NCBI GenBank assembly: GCA_934433135.1
Contig: CAKRZO010000001.1
Span: 310,001-374,000 of the forward strand
Reading direction: 5' to 3'
DNA length: 64,000 bases
Origin: an uncultured Acetatifactor sp.
GTDB lineage: Bacteria > Bacillota > Clostridia > Lachnospirales > Lachnospiraceae
Shown here: in pieces, positions 1 to 9,556 of the stretch
Position numbering within the stretch: the stretch's first letter is position 1
How the letters are laid out: each line of letters starts with the position of its first letter
Notes under the pieces: generated by a model
What the model was told of the DNA's origin: nothing
What the model saw: only the letters and a program-made list of their open reading frames with translations
Database searches by the model: none
Program-made: the position numbers and the translations under genes

Positions 1-10
1 GCCCCCTCAT

Positions 11-60
11 TGGAATCCCCATGAGTCTGCCCTTTGAAACTTGCTGCCAACAAATTCGTA
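11..60. repeat. Right half of a dispersed hairpin repeat
   Basis: Bases 11-32 repeat, with two mismatches, the right arm of the hairpin at 41611-41667 (core GGAATCCCCATGAGTC). The similarity continues more weakly for about 40 bases beyond it (CCCTT, then AACAAATT/AACAATTT and GTAA). The left arm would lie outside the window. It sits downstream of the GH42 gene, just as the other copy sits downstream of the ammonium transporter gene. Confidence 0.6.
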
Positions 61-79
61 ACTTTGTAGGGTTATCCTG

Positions 80-114
80 AAAAAAGCCGACCGTGCTCGC
101 ACGATCAGGCTTTT
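80..114 (-). terminator. Rho-independent terminator after the GH42 gene
   Basis: Read on the minus strand, the arm GCCTGATCGTGC pairs through G-U wobbles with GCACGGTCGGC around a GA loop and is followed by six T. It lies about 20 bases after the GH42 stop codon and probably ends the sugar operon. Confidence 0.8.
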
Positions 115-134
115 AAACCTACATATTTGAACTG

Positions 135-2282
135 TTATACCAGCACCACGGTTTGGTACGGTTCAAACGGTACAACGTCCGTATATACTCTGTCCGTCAG
201 GAGGTCTGTCATGGTTCCGTCAATCTTTAACGTGCCCGTCCTGCCGGATATTTCCTGACCGGTGATACCGGCCTGAGCAACTATGCCTCTTTTGGTCACC
301 ATACTACCCTGTTCCGTCTCACTGCAAGGCGGAATTCGATCATACGATCCGCTATCTTTCTGTGCAGTCTTAAGCGGTATTGAACTGCGTACAGCCGCAA
401 CAATATCTCCCGTAAATTCGAAATGTGAGACGCCGCTTTCTTCAATCGCCAGTTTTAATACTTTCTCCATGTCTTCCGGACCGGGCATGGTACCCAGTAC
501 AATGACAAGTCCCTTTCCGACTTTCTTGCTAAAAAGCACCTTCTGACCGATCAGTGTGGAGAAACCGCTTTTGACTGCAGCCAAGGCTTCCGCATCCTCC
601 GGAATTTCAAAAAGCTGCAGGAAATTGCAAGCCTTGAATTCCGTGCCGTCCTGCCATTCACATCTTATGTGATGTCTGTGATCCGGGATCTGCTGAACCA
701 ACTGTGATCCGGTAAGTCTCTCCAGCATTCCGGTCTCCGAATCCGTATAATGGGCACCGATACTGTCACGGATGTCTGTCATGGGACCTGCCACCCAGAC
801 GCCGCCGTCCTTTACCCATTTTTCAATCTTCTCCGCCAGATTGCGTTCTTCCAACGTCAGAACATAGGGCGTAAAAAGAAGCTTATAAGAATCCAGATCT
901 TTCCCTGCAGAAATAATATCCGGTCGTAAGCCGGCATTCATCAGGCAGCGATAAAAGTTAAGGCGACGGTCACCGGTCTCTTCTTCCACGGAAGTAACCG
1001 GCTGGCACCTCATCATGCCGGCATTCTTTGTCGTAACCACCATTGCCGTCCCGGTAACCACTTTGGTTGTTTCCAGGAAATCCGCCGCCTTTTTTATCTG
1101 AGCCGCCGTTTCCTGAACTTCCCCGAAGATGTGCATGGTTCTTCCGGAAGCATATAAAACGGAGCCATGCATCAGCTCATGGCCCGTTCGATGCTGACGC
1201 CACAGCCAGTACATATTTACGCTGCCTCCCAAAAGAAGCGGAAGCCAGGAATTCGCCCGACAAAACCCTTCCGGTCTTAAATTAGACGGCGTGTACAGTC
1301 CGCCGTTCCAACAGGTGGAAGTCTCCGTATTCCAGAACGGAATCTCCTTAAAGGTTCTCAAATAGTCGAACCAGAAGGCCGCTTCCCAGAGATTACTTTC
1401 GTCATGATAATGATTAAACTGCATAATATCCGTGCATTCCGCAATTTTCTCATAATCCATTTCCAAAATCGGCATCATATCCGTTCCCACCGGAACATCG
1501 GTATAGCGGTGCAGGATTTGGGCCTGCATTTTAATAAAGTCAATATGCGCCTGTGCCTGGTAAAGAAGCCATTCATATTTGATATGTGCCCCATGCCAGA
1601 CATAAGGTTTCGGCATGGGAACCTGTTCAAAACTGTCATAGGCCTGGCTGAAAAGTTCCAGCCCCCATCTCTGATTCAGATTATCAATTGTCCCGTATTT
1701 CTTCTCCAGATAATCGGCAAACCCCTTCCTACAGTATTCACAATAACAGCCATTGTCAAGAATATTAATCTCGTTGTCAATCTGCCAGCAGACCACTCTC
1801 GGGTCTTTGCCGAATTCCTGAGCGAACCGCTCTACCAGCCTTTTGGAATATTTTATGTAGGTAGGGTTGTTGGAACAGATATTCCTTCTGCCGCCATGCT
1901 GTCGGTACCTGCCGTTTTCATCCAATACCATCATCTTCCGGTCAAGATCTTCCAGCCAGACAGGCGGCGTTGCCGTGGGCGTTCCCAACATAACGGCAAT
2001 CCCGGCTTTTTCCAGTCTGTCCATTACACGGTGCAGCCACTCAAAATGAAATTCTCCGCACTTAGGCTCCATCTTATGCCAGGCGAATTCACCCATTCTT
2101 ACCACTTTGATTCCGGTTTTTACCATAAGAGCAATATCCTTTTCCTGCTCCTTTTCGTCCCATGCTTCCGGATAGTAAGCCGCTCCCAGCATGGGAATTC
2201 TGCTTTTTTCTGCGGTATTCCTTTTGCCGATTTCCTGCATTTTAACCTTTTCCTTTTCCGTAACCATTTCGCTGTACCACAT
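135..2282 (-). CDS. GH42 beta-galactosidase
   Basis: Predicted cytosolic family 42 glycoside hydrolase that releases galactose from the non-reducing end of short oligosaccharides. At 715 residues it is a usual length for the family. The TIM barrel begins near residue 31 with LGAAYYPEAW. The acid/base Glu171 follows Asn170 in WQIDNEI, and the nucleophile is Glu320 in FWNTET. Cys136 with Cys179, Cys181 and Cys184 match the structural zinc site of some GH42 enzymes. A trimerisation domain and a C-terminal beta domain follow. There is no signal peptide. It is the last gene of the operon, about 120 bases after the response regulator; that gap holds two 17-bp direct repeats (ATTCTTGATTCCCATTC, near 2324 and 2350). 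The neighbouring importer suggests the substrate is an imported oligosaccharide; the exact linkage is not shown. Confidence 0.93.
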   Translation of the reverse strand: MWYSEMVTEKEKVKMQEIGKRNTAEKSRIPMLGAAYYPEAWDEKEQEKDIALMVKTGIKVVRMGEFAWHKMEPKCGEFHFEWLHRVMDRLEKAGIAVMLGTPTATPPVWLEDLDRKMMVLDENGRYRQHGGRRNICSNNPTYIKYSKRLVERFAQEFGKDPRVVCWQIDNEINILDNGCYCEYCRKGFADYLEKKYGTIDNLNQRWGLELFSQAYDSFEQVPMPKPYVWHGAHIKYEWLLYQAQAHIDFIKMQAQILHRYTDVPVGTDMMPILEMDYEKIAECTDIMQFNHYHDESNLWEAAFWFDYLRTFKEIPFWNTETSTCWNGGLYTPSNLRPEGFCRANSWLPLLLGGSVNMYWLWRQHRTGHELMHGSVLYASGRTMHIFGEVQETAAQIKKAADFLETTKVVTGTAMVVTTKNAGMMRCQPVTSVEEETGDRRLNFYRCLMNAGLRPDIISAGKDLDSYKLLFTPYVLTLEERNLAEKIEKWVKDGGVWVAGPMTDIRDSIGAHYTDSETGMLERLTGSQLVQQIPDHRHHIRCEWQDGTEFKACNFLQLFEIPEDAEALAAVKSGFSTLIGQKVLFSKKVGKGLVIVLGTMPGPEDMEKVLKLAIEESGVSHFEFTGDIVAAVRSSIPLKTAQKDSGSYDRIPPCSETEQGSMVTKRGIVAQAGITGQEISGRTGTLKIDGTMTDLLTDRVYTDVVPFEPYQTVVLV

Positions 2283-2403
2283 TCTTTTTATGTCTCCTCT
2301 ATGAATTCCTCATTCTTTGTCCCTATTCTTGATTCCCATTCTTTATTCCATTCTTGATTCCCATTCCTATACCGCCATCTTTTGCACTATGCTTTTCGTT
2401 TTC

Positions 2404-3153
2404 CTACACGGATCCTGCTCTGTGCTTTTCCCGGTATTCCATGGGGGTCAGTTCTGTCCATCTCTTAAAGATCTTGGCAAAATAGGCGGAAGAATCATAG
2501 CCGATTTCCAGACCGATTTCCGTCATGGAAAGATCTGTTTCCTGCAGCAGCTTCTTTGCCATCAGCATACGGTAGTACTGGATATACTGCATTAAGGTAT
2601 AACCTTCCAGGCGTTTAAATTCCCGGTTCACATAATCCTGATTCATATGCACCAGGGATTCAATATTTTTTCTGGTAATTACTTCATTATAATGATCTTC
2701 CAGATATTTTTTCACCTTCTGGACCATGGTAAGATCTTCCTCTTTTGCAGAAGACTTCTTTTCTCTCTCCCAGAATTTTTCCTGTTCTACTTTGTCGATT
2801 GCAAGCCGAACCGTCTCCTCCAGTTCTTCAAATGCTACCGGCTTTAACAAAAAGCGATATACCCCAAGAGAAATGGCACTTCTGGCATAATTAAAATCCG
2901 GAAAAGCCGTAAGGATAATACATACCGTCTCCGGATAGACATCCTGCACCCAGCCGATCAGATCCAGTCCGCTCTCCTTCGGCATCTCAATATCACAGAC
3001 CATGATTTCCACACGATGCTCGCTTAAAATTTTCCTTGCCTCTTCCGCATTATAAGCAAAAAAGACATTGGCAAATCCGAAGGCTTTCCAGTCCAGTGCT
3101 TTCTTCAAAATCTCTATGGTCATGACCTCATCGTCCACCAGCAAAATATTCAT
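2404..3153 (-). CDS. YesN-type response regulator, AraC output domain
   Basis: DNA-binding response regulator of 249 residues. The receiver domain (1-120) has the acidic pair Asp8/Asp9, the phospho-acceptor Asp54 (VCDIEMP), Thr82 and Lys104. An AraC-type double helix-turn-helix occupies about 145-245. Its start overlaps the kinase stop by four bases (ATGA), so the two are translationally coupled. As in other YesMN pairs beside LplABC-type importers, it most likely activates this sugar operon; the DNA site is not identifiable here. Confidence 0.93.
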   Translation of the reverse strand: MNILLVDDEVMTIEILKKALDWKAFGFANVFFAYNAEEARKILSEHRVEIMVCDIEMPKESGLDLIGWVQDVYPETVCIILTAFPDFNYARSAISLGVYRFLLKPVAFEELEETVRLAIDKVEQEKFWEREKKSSAKEEDLTMVQKVKKYLEDHYNEVITRKNIESLVHMNQDYVNREFKRLEGYTLMQYIQYYRMLMAKKLLQETDLSMTEIGLEIGYDSSAYFAKIFKRWTELTPMEYREKHRAGSV

Positions 3154-4820
3154 GATTTTTCCTCCGAAACAGGCATCTGCACCACCTCCGGCAGGCAGAT
3201 CGCCACCACTGTATGCCCCTTAGCGCTTTCAATCCGTAAATCCGCATCCTTTTCATAAAGCAGCCGGATACGTTCCTGTATATTGGTAATTCCGATGTGT
3301 TCCCCGTTCACACTGAGATTCTCCCGGTTCCGGATCTTTTGCAAGACCTCGCCTGCGAATCCGGTTCCGTTGTCTTCTACCCGGATTTGCAGCATACCAT
3401 CTTCCCGGTAAACGTGCACCTGCACTTTAAGCACAGGGATTAACGTCACATTATGCTTCACGCTGTTTTCCACAAACGTCTGAATCAATAACGGCAGGAT
3501 CAGCTGGGATTCCAGCCCTTCCTGAACCTCCACCTGAATCTGAACACGGTCTTTGTAACGGATCTGTTCGATTTCCACAAAGCTTTTTAACCCTTTCAGT
3601 TCTTCGGAAAGAGGAACCAGGGTTCCTCTTTCTCCCAAAAGGTACCGGAAATAATCCGCCGTTGCTCGGGACAGCTTCTGAATCCCCGTATATTCCTTAA
3701 TCTGTGCCATTCCGTAGATCAGATTCAGAATATTGGCATAAAAATGGGGCTGAATCTGCACCCGCAGATAATTGCTCTTGATCCTTTGCTTCTCCAGCTC
3801 CTTTTCATAAACCGATACTTTCAGATGCACGATCTGTTCTGTCATTTCATTAAAAGTCTGGTACAGACGGCCGATCTGCCGATTCCCTTTATAAGGTTCC
3901 AGCCTTACCTGTGTCTCTCCGCTGCTGAACCGCTCCATCGCCCTCCGGAATTTTTCCAACGGTTCAAAAACGACTTTGTTCTGCATGACCAGTTCCGCGG
4001 ACAGAACCAACAATACAAGTCCTATAATACCCAAAAGCATAAGCAGCATATACGAAGAACCACGGTATAATCGGGAATCTTCCAACACAGCGGTCAGATA
4101 GACATCCGTCTGACTCAACTTCTGATCAAAAGTAAGGATTGTTCCCCTGCTTTTTTCCAATTTCTTCCCGAAATGGGCGATTACGGTTCCGTCCTCCTGT
4201 CGGATTTCCACGGCGTCGGCGATTCTCTCTCCGCCCCACAGTTCGGACAAAACCTCTTCTCCCTTGACAATAGCGCCGATATAAGCACTCCGGATATGAT
4301 AAATCTGCACCAGATAAACTGTGTCACCTGCCCATAAAACCTTCCATTCCCCGGCATTCTGGGTAAAGCCTCTCTCTATTTTCTCCCAGATTGCCAGACT
4401 GATTTGCTCTTCCTCTTCATCGGAATTCAGGGAAGAGGACAGGAAACAGCCCCTCTCCGGCGCCAGGATAAAAAGTCTGACACGGTTGTCATTCTGATCG
4501 GCAATTCTTCCCAGTTCCGTACAAAGCTGCATTTTGCTGACTTCAACGGATAGTTGATTGTCGGATTCGCAGAGGGTAATATAATCCGCGCTGTCCGTTC
4601 TCCCGGCAAGCTGCAGCATGGATTTATTCAACATCCGCATCCGCTCCCCCCAGAATTCACAGTAATATTTCAGGGAACTTTCATACAGTTCCTCCGCCCG
4701 TTTCTGATTTCTGCGAATCACCGACAAATTAAAAATTTCCACCACAAAGATACAGACAGCTACCGTTATCCATGCGGAAAATGCTACTTTTGTAAAGATT
4801 GAAAGCCCGTTTCTTTTCAT
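3150..4820 (-). CDS. YesM-type sensor histidine kinase
   Basis: Membrane sensor kinase of the HPK7/LytS-like group. The start at 4820 is preferred because AGGGA precedes it; the reading frame runs upstream to 4853 without a good ribosome site. From that start, membrane helices lie near residues 11-30 and 256-279, with an extracytoplasmic sensor between them, then a HAMP segment. The phospho-accepting His359 is in the motif QIQPHFYANILN. The ATPase domain has the N-box Asn452 (VENSVKHN) and the G1 motif VEDNGTGF. The family usually senses an extracellular sugar directly or through the binding protein. It lies between the large glycosidase and its response regulator. Confidence 0.92.
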   Translation of the reverse strand: MKRNGLSIFTKVAFSAWITVAVCIFVVEIFNLSVIRRNQKRAEELYESSLKYYCEFWGERMRMLNKSMLQLAGRTDSADYITLCESDNQLSVEVSKMQLCTELGRIADQNDNRVRLFILAPERGCFLSSSLNSDEEEEQISLAIWEKIERGFTQNAGEWKVLWAGDTVYLVQIYHIRSAYIGAIVKGEEVLSELWGGERIADAVEIRQEDGTVIAHFGKKLEKSRGTILTFDQKLSQTDVYLTAVLEDSRLYRGSSYMLLMLLGIIGLVLLVLSAELVMQNKVVFEPLEKFRRAMERFSSGETQVRLEPYKGNRQIGRLYQTFNEMTEQIVHLKVSVYEKELEKQRIKSNYLRVQIQPHFYANILNLIYGMAQIKEYTGIQKLSRATADYFRYLLGERGTLVPLSEELKGLKSFVEIEQIRYKDRVQIQVEVQEGLESQLILPLLIQTFVENSVKHNVTLIPVLKVQVHVYREDGMLQIRVEDNGTGFAGEVLQKIRNRENLSVNGEHIGITNIQERIRLLYEKDADLRIESAKGHTVVAICLPEVVQMPVSEEKS

Positions 4821-4885
4821 AAAATTCCCTGCTTTTTGCAATAATATATCCATTATTTTCAGTATAACAAAAAAACGCTTTCTGT

Positions 4886-7516
4886 CTATCTCTTTCCATG
4901 GAATCCTGTTTCAAATCCCGTTTCAACCTGTCGTTCCGTTTTCTTACCTTTTTTCAGAACAACCGGTCCTGAAATGCCGCTGGGAGGCAGTTGCAGATAC
5001 ACGGAGAAATTATCATGAATGCGGTTAACCAGAGTATTGGCGACAATGACTTCGATTACGTTTTCGCCGGGTTTAAGAACTTCCGACACATCCCAGTCGT
5101 ACGGTTCACTGATCCGAATGCCAAGCTCCTTGCCATTTACTTTCAGTTTTGCCGTATGGCCTACTTTCCCCAATGAAAGCCGGTAAGCTCCGCTCTCTTT
5201 CAGCATAAGTTTTGTCTGATAATAGATTTCTCCGGAAAAGTCCGGTTTTGCGTTTTTTCCGGTAATATTCTCCAGCGCAGCTTCTTTCTTATACGGCTTC
5301 CAAGCCGAATCCACTCCGCTTTCCTTTAACACAATATCCCATTTCAAATTAAGTACCTTTTCTTCGTTCATCTGAAATGACCCCGAATAATTCTCCCGTG
5401 CAAAGTCTCCGAAATACAGGATTTCCGACTCTCCCTGTGCCAGATGAACATGGATTCTGCCTTCGGACGCTTCGAAAGCCGTGACCTCACCGGTAAGCAG
5501 CTTCAGGTTCAGATACTTTCCATCCGCCTGTTTATGGAGATCTGCCGGCAAACGCAACTCACAGGTTACCTCATAAGGCGCTTCGTTCATCAGCATTAGA
5601 AAATCGGCATCCGCTTCTTTAAAATGAACAATCCGTAAGAACGGCTCCTCTATGCCATAATCCCAGGCAAGCCTGCGGTCACGGATTTCCTTTAAGATTG
5701 CTTCTCCGTTGTCTTTTGTCAGCACGACAACGAAAACCCCGGCTTTTTCAAAACGGTTCACACATTCCGCCAGTGCATCCGGATACCTTTTTGCCTGGGG
5801 GATGAGCAGAAAACTGTGTGCATGCCCGTTTACGATTAACTTTCCGTCTTCACACTGTGCTTCCTTCAACGCATCTAACGGCAGGATATCGTAATCGATA
5901 TGGGCATCATATAAGAGTTTGGTTGCTTCATCACTATACTGAAACTCTCCCTGACTCATCCATTCTGCTTCCGCATAATACAGGACAGCTCCCGGAGCCT
6001 GTCTGCTCTCTCCCCTTAATAAATGGGCAGCTTTATTGGTATATCGCATCAGGGTGGCAAATCCCTCGTACTGAGGATTACAACCGCCGGCATAGAAATG
6101 AGGCGGGCAGTCCGCATTGGGATATTTTACGGAAAAAGCATGAGGGACAAAATGGTTAATTCCCCGAACCAGCATAAAATCCGTAAGCCACTTCATCATA
6201 GGCACACCTTCCGCCCAGCCGTAAGCGCCGAACATTTCACACATGGCTTCTCCATGCATGTGCGGTTCGATTCTGGAAAGAGAGGCTGCAAGCTGCGCCA
6301 TTGTGTAATGGAAAAAGGCCGGATCCGCAATTCCGCCGGCAATGGGCGAAGAGTTGCAATAGTTGCCCATCCCCGGTATGATCTGGTGAAGCACTACATC
6401 AATTCCCGCCATATCCTGTCCGCTTAAAGCCCTGAAGTAATGCCCGGCGCTTCCCCCGAGACGGGAATGGGCGTTCATGTCTTCTATGATATGACCGATG
6501 TACTTTACCCCGTGGGCATGGCACCAATTGCCCAGTCCGTAAGAGAAGTTTTCCTTCCAGATATTCGTCAAAGCATTCATGTAAGATAAACGAATTTCTG
6601 CAAGGTCTTTTTCCTTTCCATTCGTTTTCACCAAAAATCCGCCATAAGGATACCACAGAAGCGGAATCACGGCTTCCGGATCGGATATGCCCTCCTTTTT
6701 CATGTAAGCTTCCACACTGTTATCCCAGGGAAGAGCGGTTCCGGCCTGCCCGATTGTCCGGTAATAAAAGGGCATATCACTTCCGAACGGTCCTATATGT
6801 TCACATCCGAAACTCGGTTCATCGGAAAAGAAACCCGCTATGGTATTTCCGAAATAGGGTGCATAATGCTCATAGTGCTTTTCATATACCGCATCAATCA
6901 AAAGCTGCACGGATTCTTTTGAAAGCATGTTGATAAACCATCTGTGATCCGCCGGAGATCCGTAAGGCGTATCATAGATTACAAATATGCGGAAACACCC
7001 TTCCGGCAGATCAAAGTAGACAAAATCACAGTCATCCGCTTTTTCCAAAATCATGGGTTCGCCGCATAATTCCTCTCCGATTCCCCTTCTTTGGTAAGCT
7101 ACTACACTAAGAATTTTCTCTCCCTCGCTACAGGGCGGCACCAGAACAGCGCTGTCCTTGAAAGGCCCAAGGACATCCACATGATGCTCCCTTAGATAAT
7201 GTCTTTGCAGTTCCGGATGCTTCTCTTCCAAAAGTCCGTTCGCATATCCTGTAGGAAAATGCTTGTCATCCAGTATCCAGACTTTCATATTCCGCTTAGA
7301 CGCAGAAGCAAGGATGGCATCCATATACGTCCACCATCCTTCTTTTCCGAATTCTTCAAAAGGCCTTGCCTCCACACACAGTTCCCGTATCCCGCAGGCA
7401 TAAATTTTTTCGATCTCCGGCTCCACCATTTCCGGATGCCCTTCCCACGGCCAGAAAAAAGGCAGAATATAACTGCCTTCCTTCCCGGCCAATGCTTCCT
7501 GTAAACGAATGTTCAT
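4886..7516 (-). CDS. Large glycosidase-like protein with C-terminal jelly-roll domain
   Basis: An 876-residue protein without signal peptide, predicted to act in the cytosol on the sugar imported by this operon. The N-terminal half looks like a TIM barrel related to GH106/GH2-like hydrolases (ILPFFWPWEGHPE at 17-29; GFFSDEPSFG; HGVKYIGHIIED). Around residues 735-850 it has a galactose-binding-like jelly roll (LSLGKVGHTAKLKVNGKELG, then GENVIEVIVANTL) typical of the lectin-like modules of GH2 and GH106 proteins. I cannot name the family or the catalytic pair with certainty; Glu/Asp in FFSDEPS and HGEAMCE are candidates. AGGAGG precedes the start. It follows the permease gene by 39 bases. Confidence 0.75.
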   Translation of the reverse strand: MNIRLQEALAGKEGSYILPFFWPWEGHPEMVEPEIEKIYACGIRELCVEARPFEEFGKEGWWTYMDAILASASKRNMKVWILDDKHFPTGYANGLLEEKHPELQRHYLREHHVDVLGPFKDSAVLVPPCSEGEKILSVVAYQRRGIGEELCGEPMILEKADDCDFVYFDLPEGCFRIFVIYDTPYGSPADHRWFINMLSKESVQLLIDAVYEKHYEHYAPYFGNTIAGFFSDEPSFGCEHIGPFGSDMPFYYRTIGQAGTALPWDNSVEAYMKKEGISDPEAVIPLLWYPYGGFLVKTNGKEKDLAEIRLSYMNALTNIWKENFSYGLGNWCHAHGVKYIGHIIEDMNAHSRLGGSAGHYFRALSGQDMAGIDVVLHQIIPGMGNYCNSSPIAGGIADPAFFHYTMAQLAASLSRIEPHMHGEAMCEMFGAYGWAEGVPMMKWLTDFMLVRGINHFVPHAFSVKYPNADCPPHFYAGGCNPQYEGFATLMRYTNKAAHLLRGESRQAPGAVLYYAEAEWMSQGEFQYSDEATKLLYDAHIDYDILPLDALKEAQCEDGKLIVNGHAHSFLLIPQAKRYPDALAECVNRFEKAGVFVVVLTKDNGEAILKEIRDRRLAWDYGIEEPFLRIVHFKEADADFLMLMNEAPYEVTCELRLPADLHKQADGKYLNLKLLTGEVTAFEASEGRIHVHLAQGESEILYFGDFARENYSGSFQMNEEKVLNLKWDIVLKESGVDSAWKPYKKEAALENITGKNAKPDFSGEIYYQTKLMLKESGAYRLSLGKVGHTAKLKVNGKELGIRISEPYDWDVSEVLKPGENVIEVIVANTLVNRIHDNFSVYLQLPPSGISGPVVLKKGKKTERQVETGFETGFHGKR

Positions 7517-7555
7517 AAGAGTTTTCTATCCCTCCTCATAGTCTTTTGCACACAC

Positions 7556-8443
7556 CTACCCTTTGACACTGCCGACCGTGATACCCTTTACAAAGTACTT
7601 TTGCAACATGGGAAACAACAGAAATACCGGAATCATGCCTACCACTGCAATCGCCATCCGTACGGTCTCTTCCGGCATTTTGGTTGTAAGCGCCAATGAG
7701 CTGCTGTATGGATTTTTAGACAGATACTCAATGGTTCTTAAGATGTTATTTAACAACTGCTGAATGCTGAACAGCTTATTATCCGTAATATAATATAACC
7801 CGTTTGTCCAGTCATTCCAGTAAGCCAACCCGATAAACATTGCCATGGTAGCTACAATCGGTTTGGACAAGGGCATATAGATTTTGAAAAAAGTCTTAAA
7901 TTCCCCGGCTCCGTCAATCCTTGCTGCTTCTGCAAGCTCACCCGGTACGGAATTCTGATAATACGTACGAATCATGATAACATTATAGGCGCCCATTAAA
8001 AGTCCCGGGACAACCAATGCCCAGATGGTATTCTTAATATGCAAATATCTTGTATACCAAATATAAGTAGGAATCAGGCCGCCGTTAAACAGCATGGTAA
8101 AGAACAGATAAAAAGCGAAGAAATTCCTGCCCGGAAAATCCTTTTTGGAAAGAGCATACCCATACAGAAGCGAAATCATAACGCCTGCCGCAGTTCCTAA
8201 AACGGTTACTGCAATAGTTACAAAATATGCCCGGAAGATCTGTACTCTTTCCGTCCAGATATATTGATATGCCATCAGAGAAAATTTTCGTGGGATTAAA
8301 GAATATCCATATCTGAGAACGGCTTCGTTATCTGTAAAAGATGCCGCTATCAACAGCAGAAAAGGAAATACCATGATAACAGAGAGCAAAGTCATTACCA
8401 GATTCATCCAAAAGGAATACCTTCTTTCATTTTTTGATTTCAT
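7556..8443 (-). CDS. Sugar ABC transporter permease, LplC/YtcP type
   Basis: Inner-membrane permease of 295 residues with six predicted helices. The cytoplasmic EAA loop (EAARIDGAGEFKTFFKIYMP, near residues 187-206) docks the ATPase. The C-terminus KGITVGSVKG is typical of the LplC branch of the MalG family. GGGAGG lies just before the start, and only 11 bases separate it from the upstream permease. It works with that permease and the lipoprotein at 9557-11098 in oligosaccharide import. Confidence 0.93.
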   Translation of the reverse strand: MKSKNERRYSFWMNLVMTLLSVIMVFPFLLLIAASFTDNEAVLRYGYSLIPRKFSLMAYQYIWTERVQIFRAYFVTIAVTVLGTAAGVMISLLYGYALSKKDFPGRNFFAFYLFFTMLFNGGLIPTYIWYTRYLHIKNTIWALVVPGLLMGAYNVIMIRTYYQNSVPGELAEAARIDGAGEFKTFFKIYMPLSKPIVATMAMFIGLAYWNDWTNGLYYITDNKLFSIQQLLNNILRTIEYLSKNPYSSSLALTTKMPEETVRMAIAVVGMIPVFLLFPMLQKYFVKGITVGSVKG

Positions 8444-8454
8444 ATTCCGCCTCC

Positions 8455-9384
8455 CTAGAATAATGCATTTTCATTGCTGCATTTTCGTGTAATGCCATTG
8501 ACAATCAGAATCAATACAAATCCCACTGTAGACTGGTAAAATCCTGCTGCAGCTGTCATCCCTACATCTCCCAGATTCACCATACCGCGGTATACATAGG
8601 TATCAATTGTCGTTGTAATATCAAACAACATTCCGGAATTTTGGGGAATCTGATAAAACAAACCAAAATCTGAATTAAAAATCTTACTGATACTCATCAA
8701 TGCCAAAATAATTACCGTAGGTTTTAATAATGGCAACGTGATGCACTTTATACGCTGCCAGCGATTTGCTCCGTCAATACTGGCTGCTTCCATCATTTCC
8801 TGATCCATACCCAGAATACCTGCCAGGTACATTACGGAAGTATAACCTGCCCCTTTCCAGAAATTTACAAATACCAGAATGAACGGCCAGTAAGAAGGTT
8901 CTGTATAAAATGAAATCTCTTCTTTTCCCAGTGCTCTCAGTAAGCCATTTATAAAACCTGTTCTTGTATTTAAAAAAGCATATGTCATATAGCTGACAAT
9001 AATAATGGATATTAATGTCGGCACCAGTACACAGGCTTGGTAAATCCTAAGTTTCTTCTTGCTCTTAATCTCGCTCATTATAATAGCGATGGTCAAAGCT
9101 CCTATGGTATTCACCACCATAAATGCCAGATTATAACATACGGTATTACGCATCATCCGAAATGCTTCCGGTGTTTTAAACAGATATACAAAATTATCGA
9201 ATCCCACCCAGTCGCTTCTGAATATTCCCTTCTGATAATTCAGATTTTTAAACGCAATCACAATACCGCCCATAGGAATATAATTATTGATTAACAAATA
9301 CAGAAATCCAGGCAATATCATCAAATAAAGAGGAAACGCTTTTCGGATCCTTTTCTTTAATCTCCTATTCTTTTCTTTTCTCAT
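8455..9384 (-). CDS. Sugar ABC transporter permease, LplB type
   Basis: Inner-membrane permease of the MalF/LplB branch. The frame is open to 9438, but the start at 9384 follows GAGG by eight bases and gives the expected basic N-terminus (MRKEKNRRLKKRIRK). Six membrane helices are predicted. The EAA loop is EAASIDGANRWQRIKCITLP. The N-terminal YLMILPGFLYLLINNYIPM and IAFKNLNY motifs are typical of LplB-like proteins. It pairs with the LplC-type permease; no ATPase gene lies in this operon. Confidence 0.92.
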   Translation of the reverse strand: MRKEKNRRLKKRIRKAFPLYLMILPGFLYLLINNYIPMGGIVIAFKNLNYQKGIFRSDWVGFDNFVYLFKTPEAFRMMRNTVCYNLAFMVVNTIGALTIAIIMSEIKSKKKLRIYQACVLVPTLISIIIVSYMTYAFLNTRTGFINGLLRALGKEEISFYTEPSYWPFILVFVNFWKGAGYTSVMYLAGILGMDQEMMEAASIDGANRWQRIKCITLPLLKPTVIILALMSISKIFNSDFGLFYQIPQNSGMLFDITTTIDTYVYRGMVNLGDVGMTAAAGFYQSTVGFVLILIVNGITRKCSNENALF

Positions 9385-9474
9385 CCATTTATCCTCTTTC
9401 CTAATCTCTATTTCCGTACGACTCTGTCTCGAAAACATTTTTTCGGTCTGATAGTCGGTTTATTCTGAAAATCA

Positions 9475-9501
9475 AGACCTCCGGCTTACTGCCAAAGGTC
9501 T
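9475..9501 (-). promoter_or_regulatory. Intercistronic stem-loop between binding protein and permease genes
   Basis: On the minus strand an 11-bp stem, AGACCTTTGGC with GCCGGAGGTCT (two G-U pairs), closes a five-base AGTAA loop. No clear T-run follows. Placed between the solute-binding protein and the first permease, it probably stabilises or partly terminates the transcript so that more binding protein than permease is made, as known for malE-malF. The regulatory role is inferred. Confidence 0.6.
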
Positions 9502-9556
9502 CTATTCTCTCCGTTTATCTTATTACGGAACAATATTCCGGCAAAAAACGGTCTAG

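Noticed and set aside
1404..2357. 317-codon plus-strand open frame
   Set aside because: Antisense shadow of the GH42 gene without motif or ribosome site.
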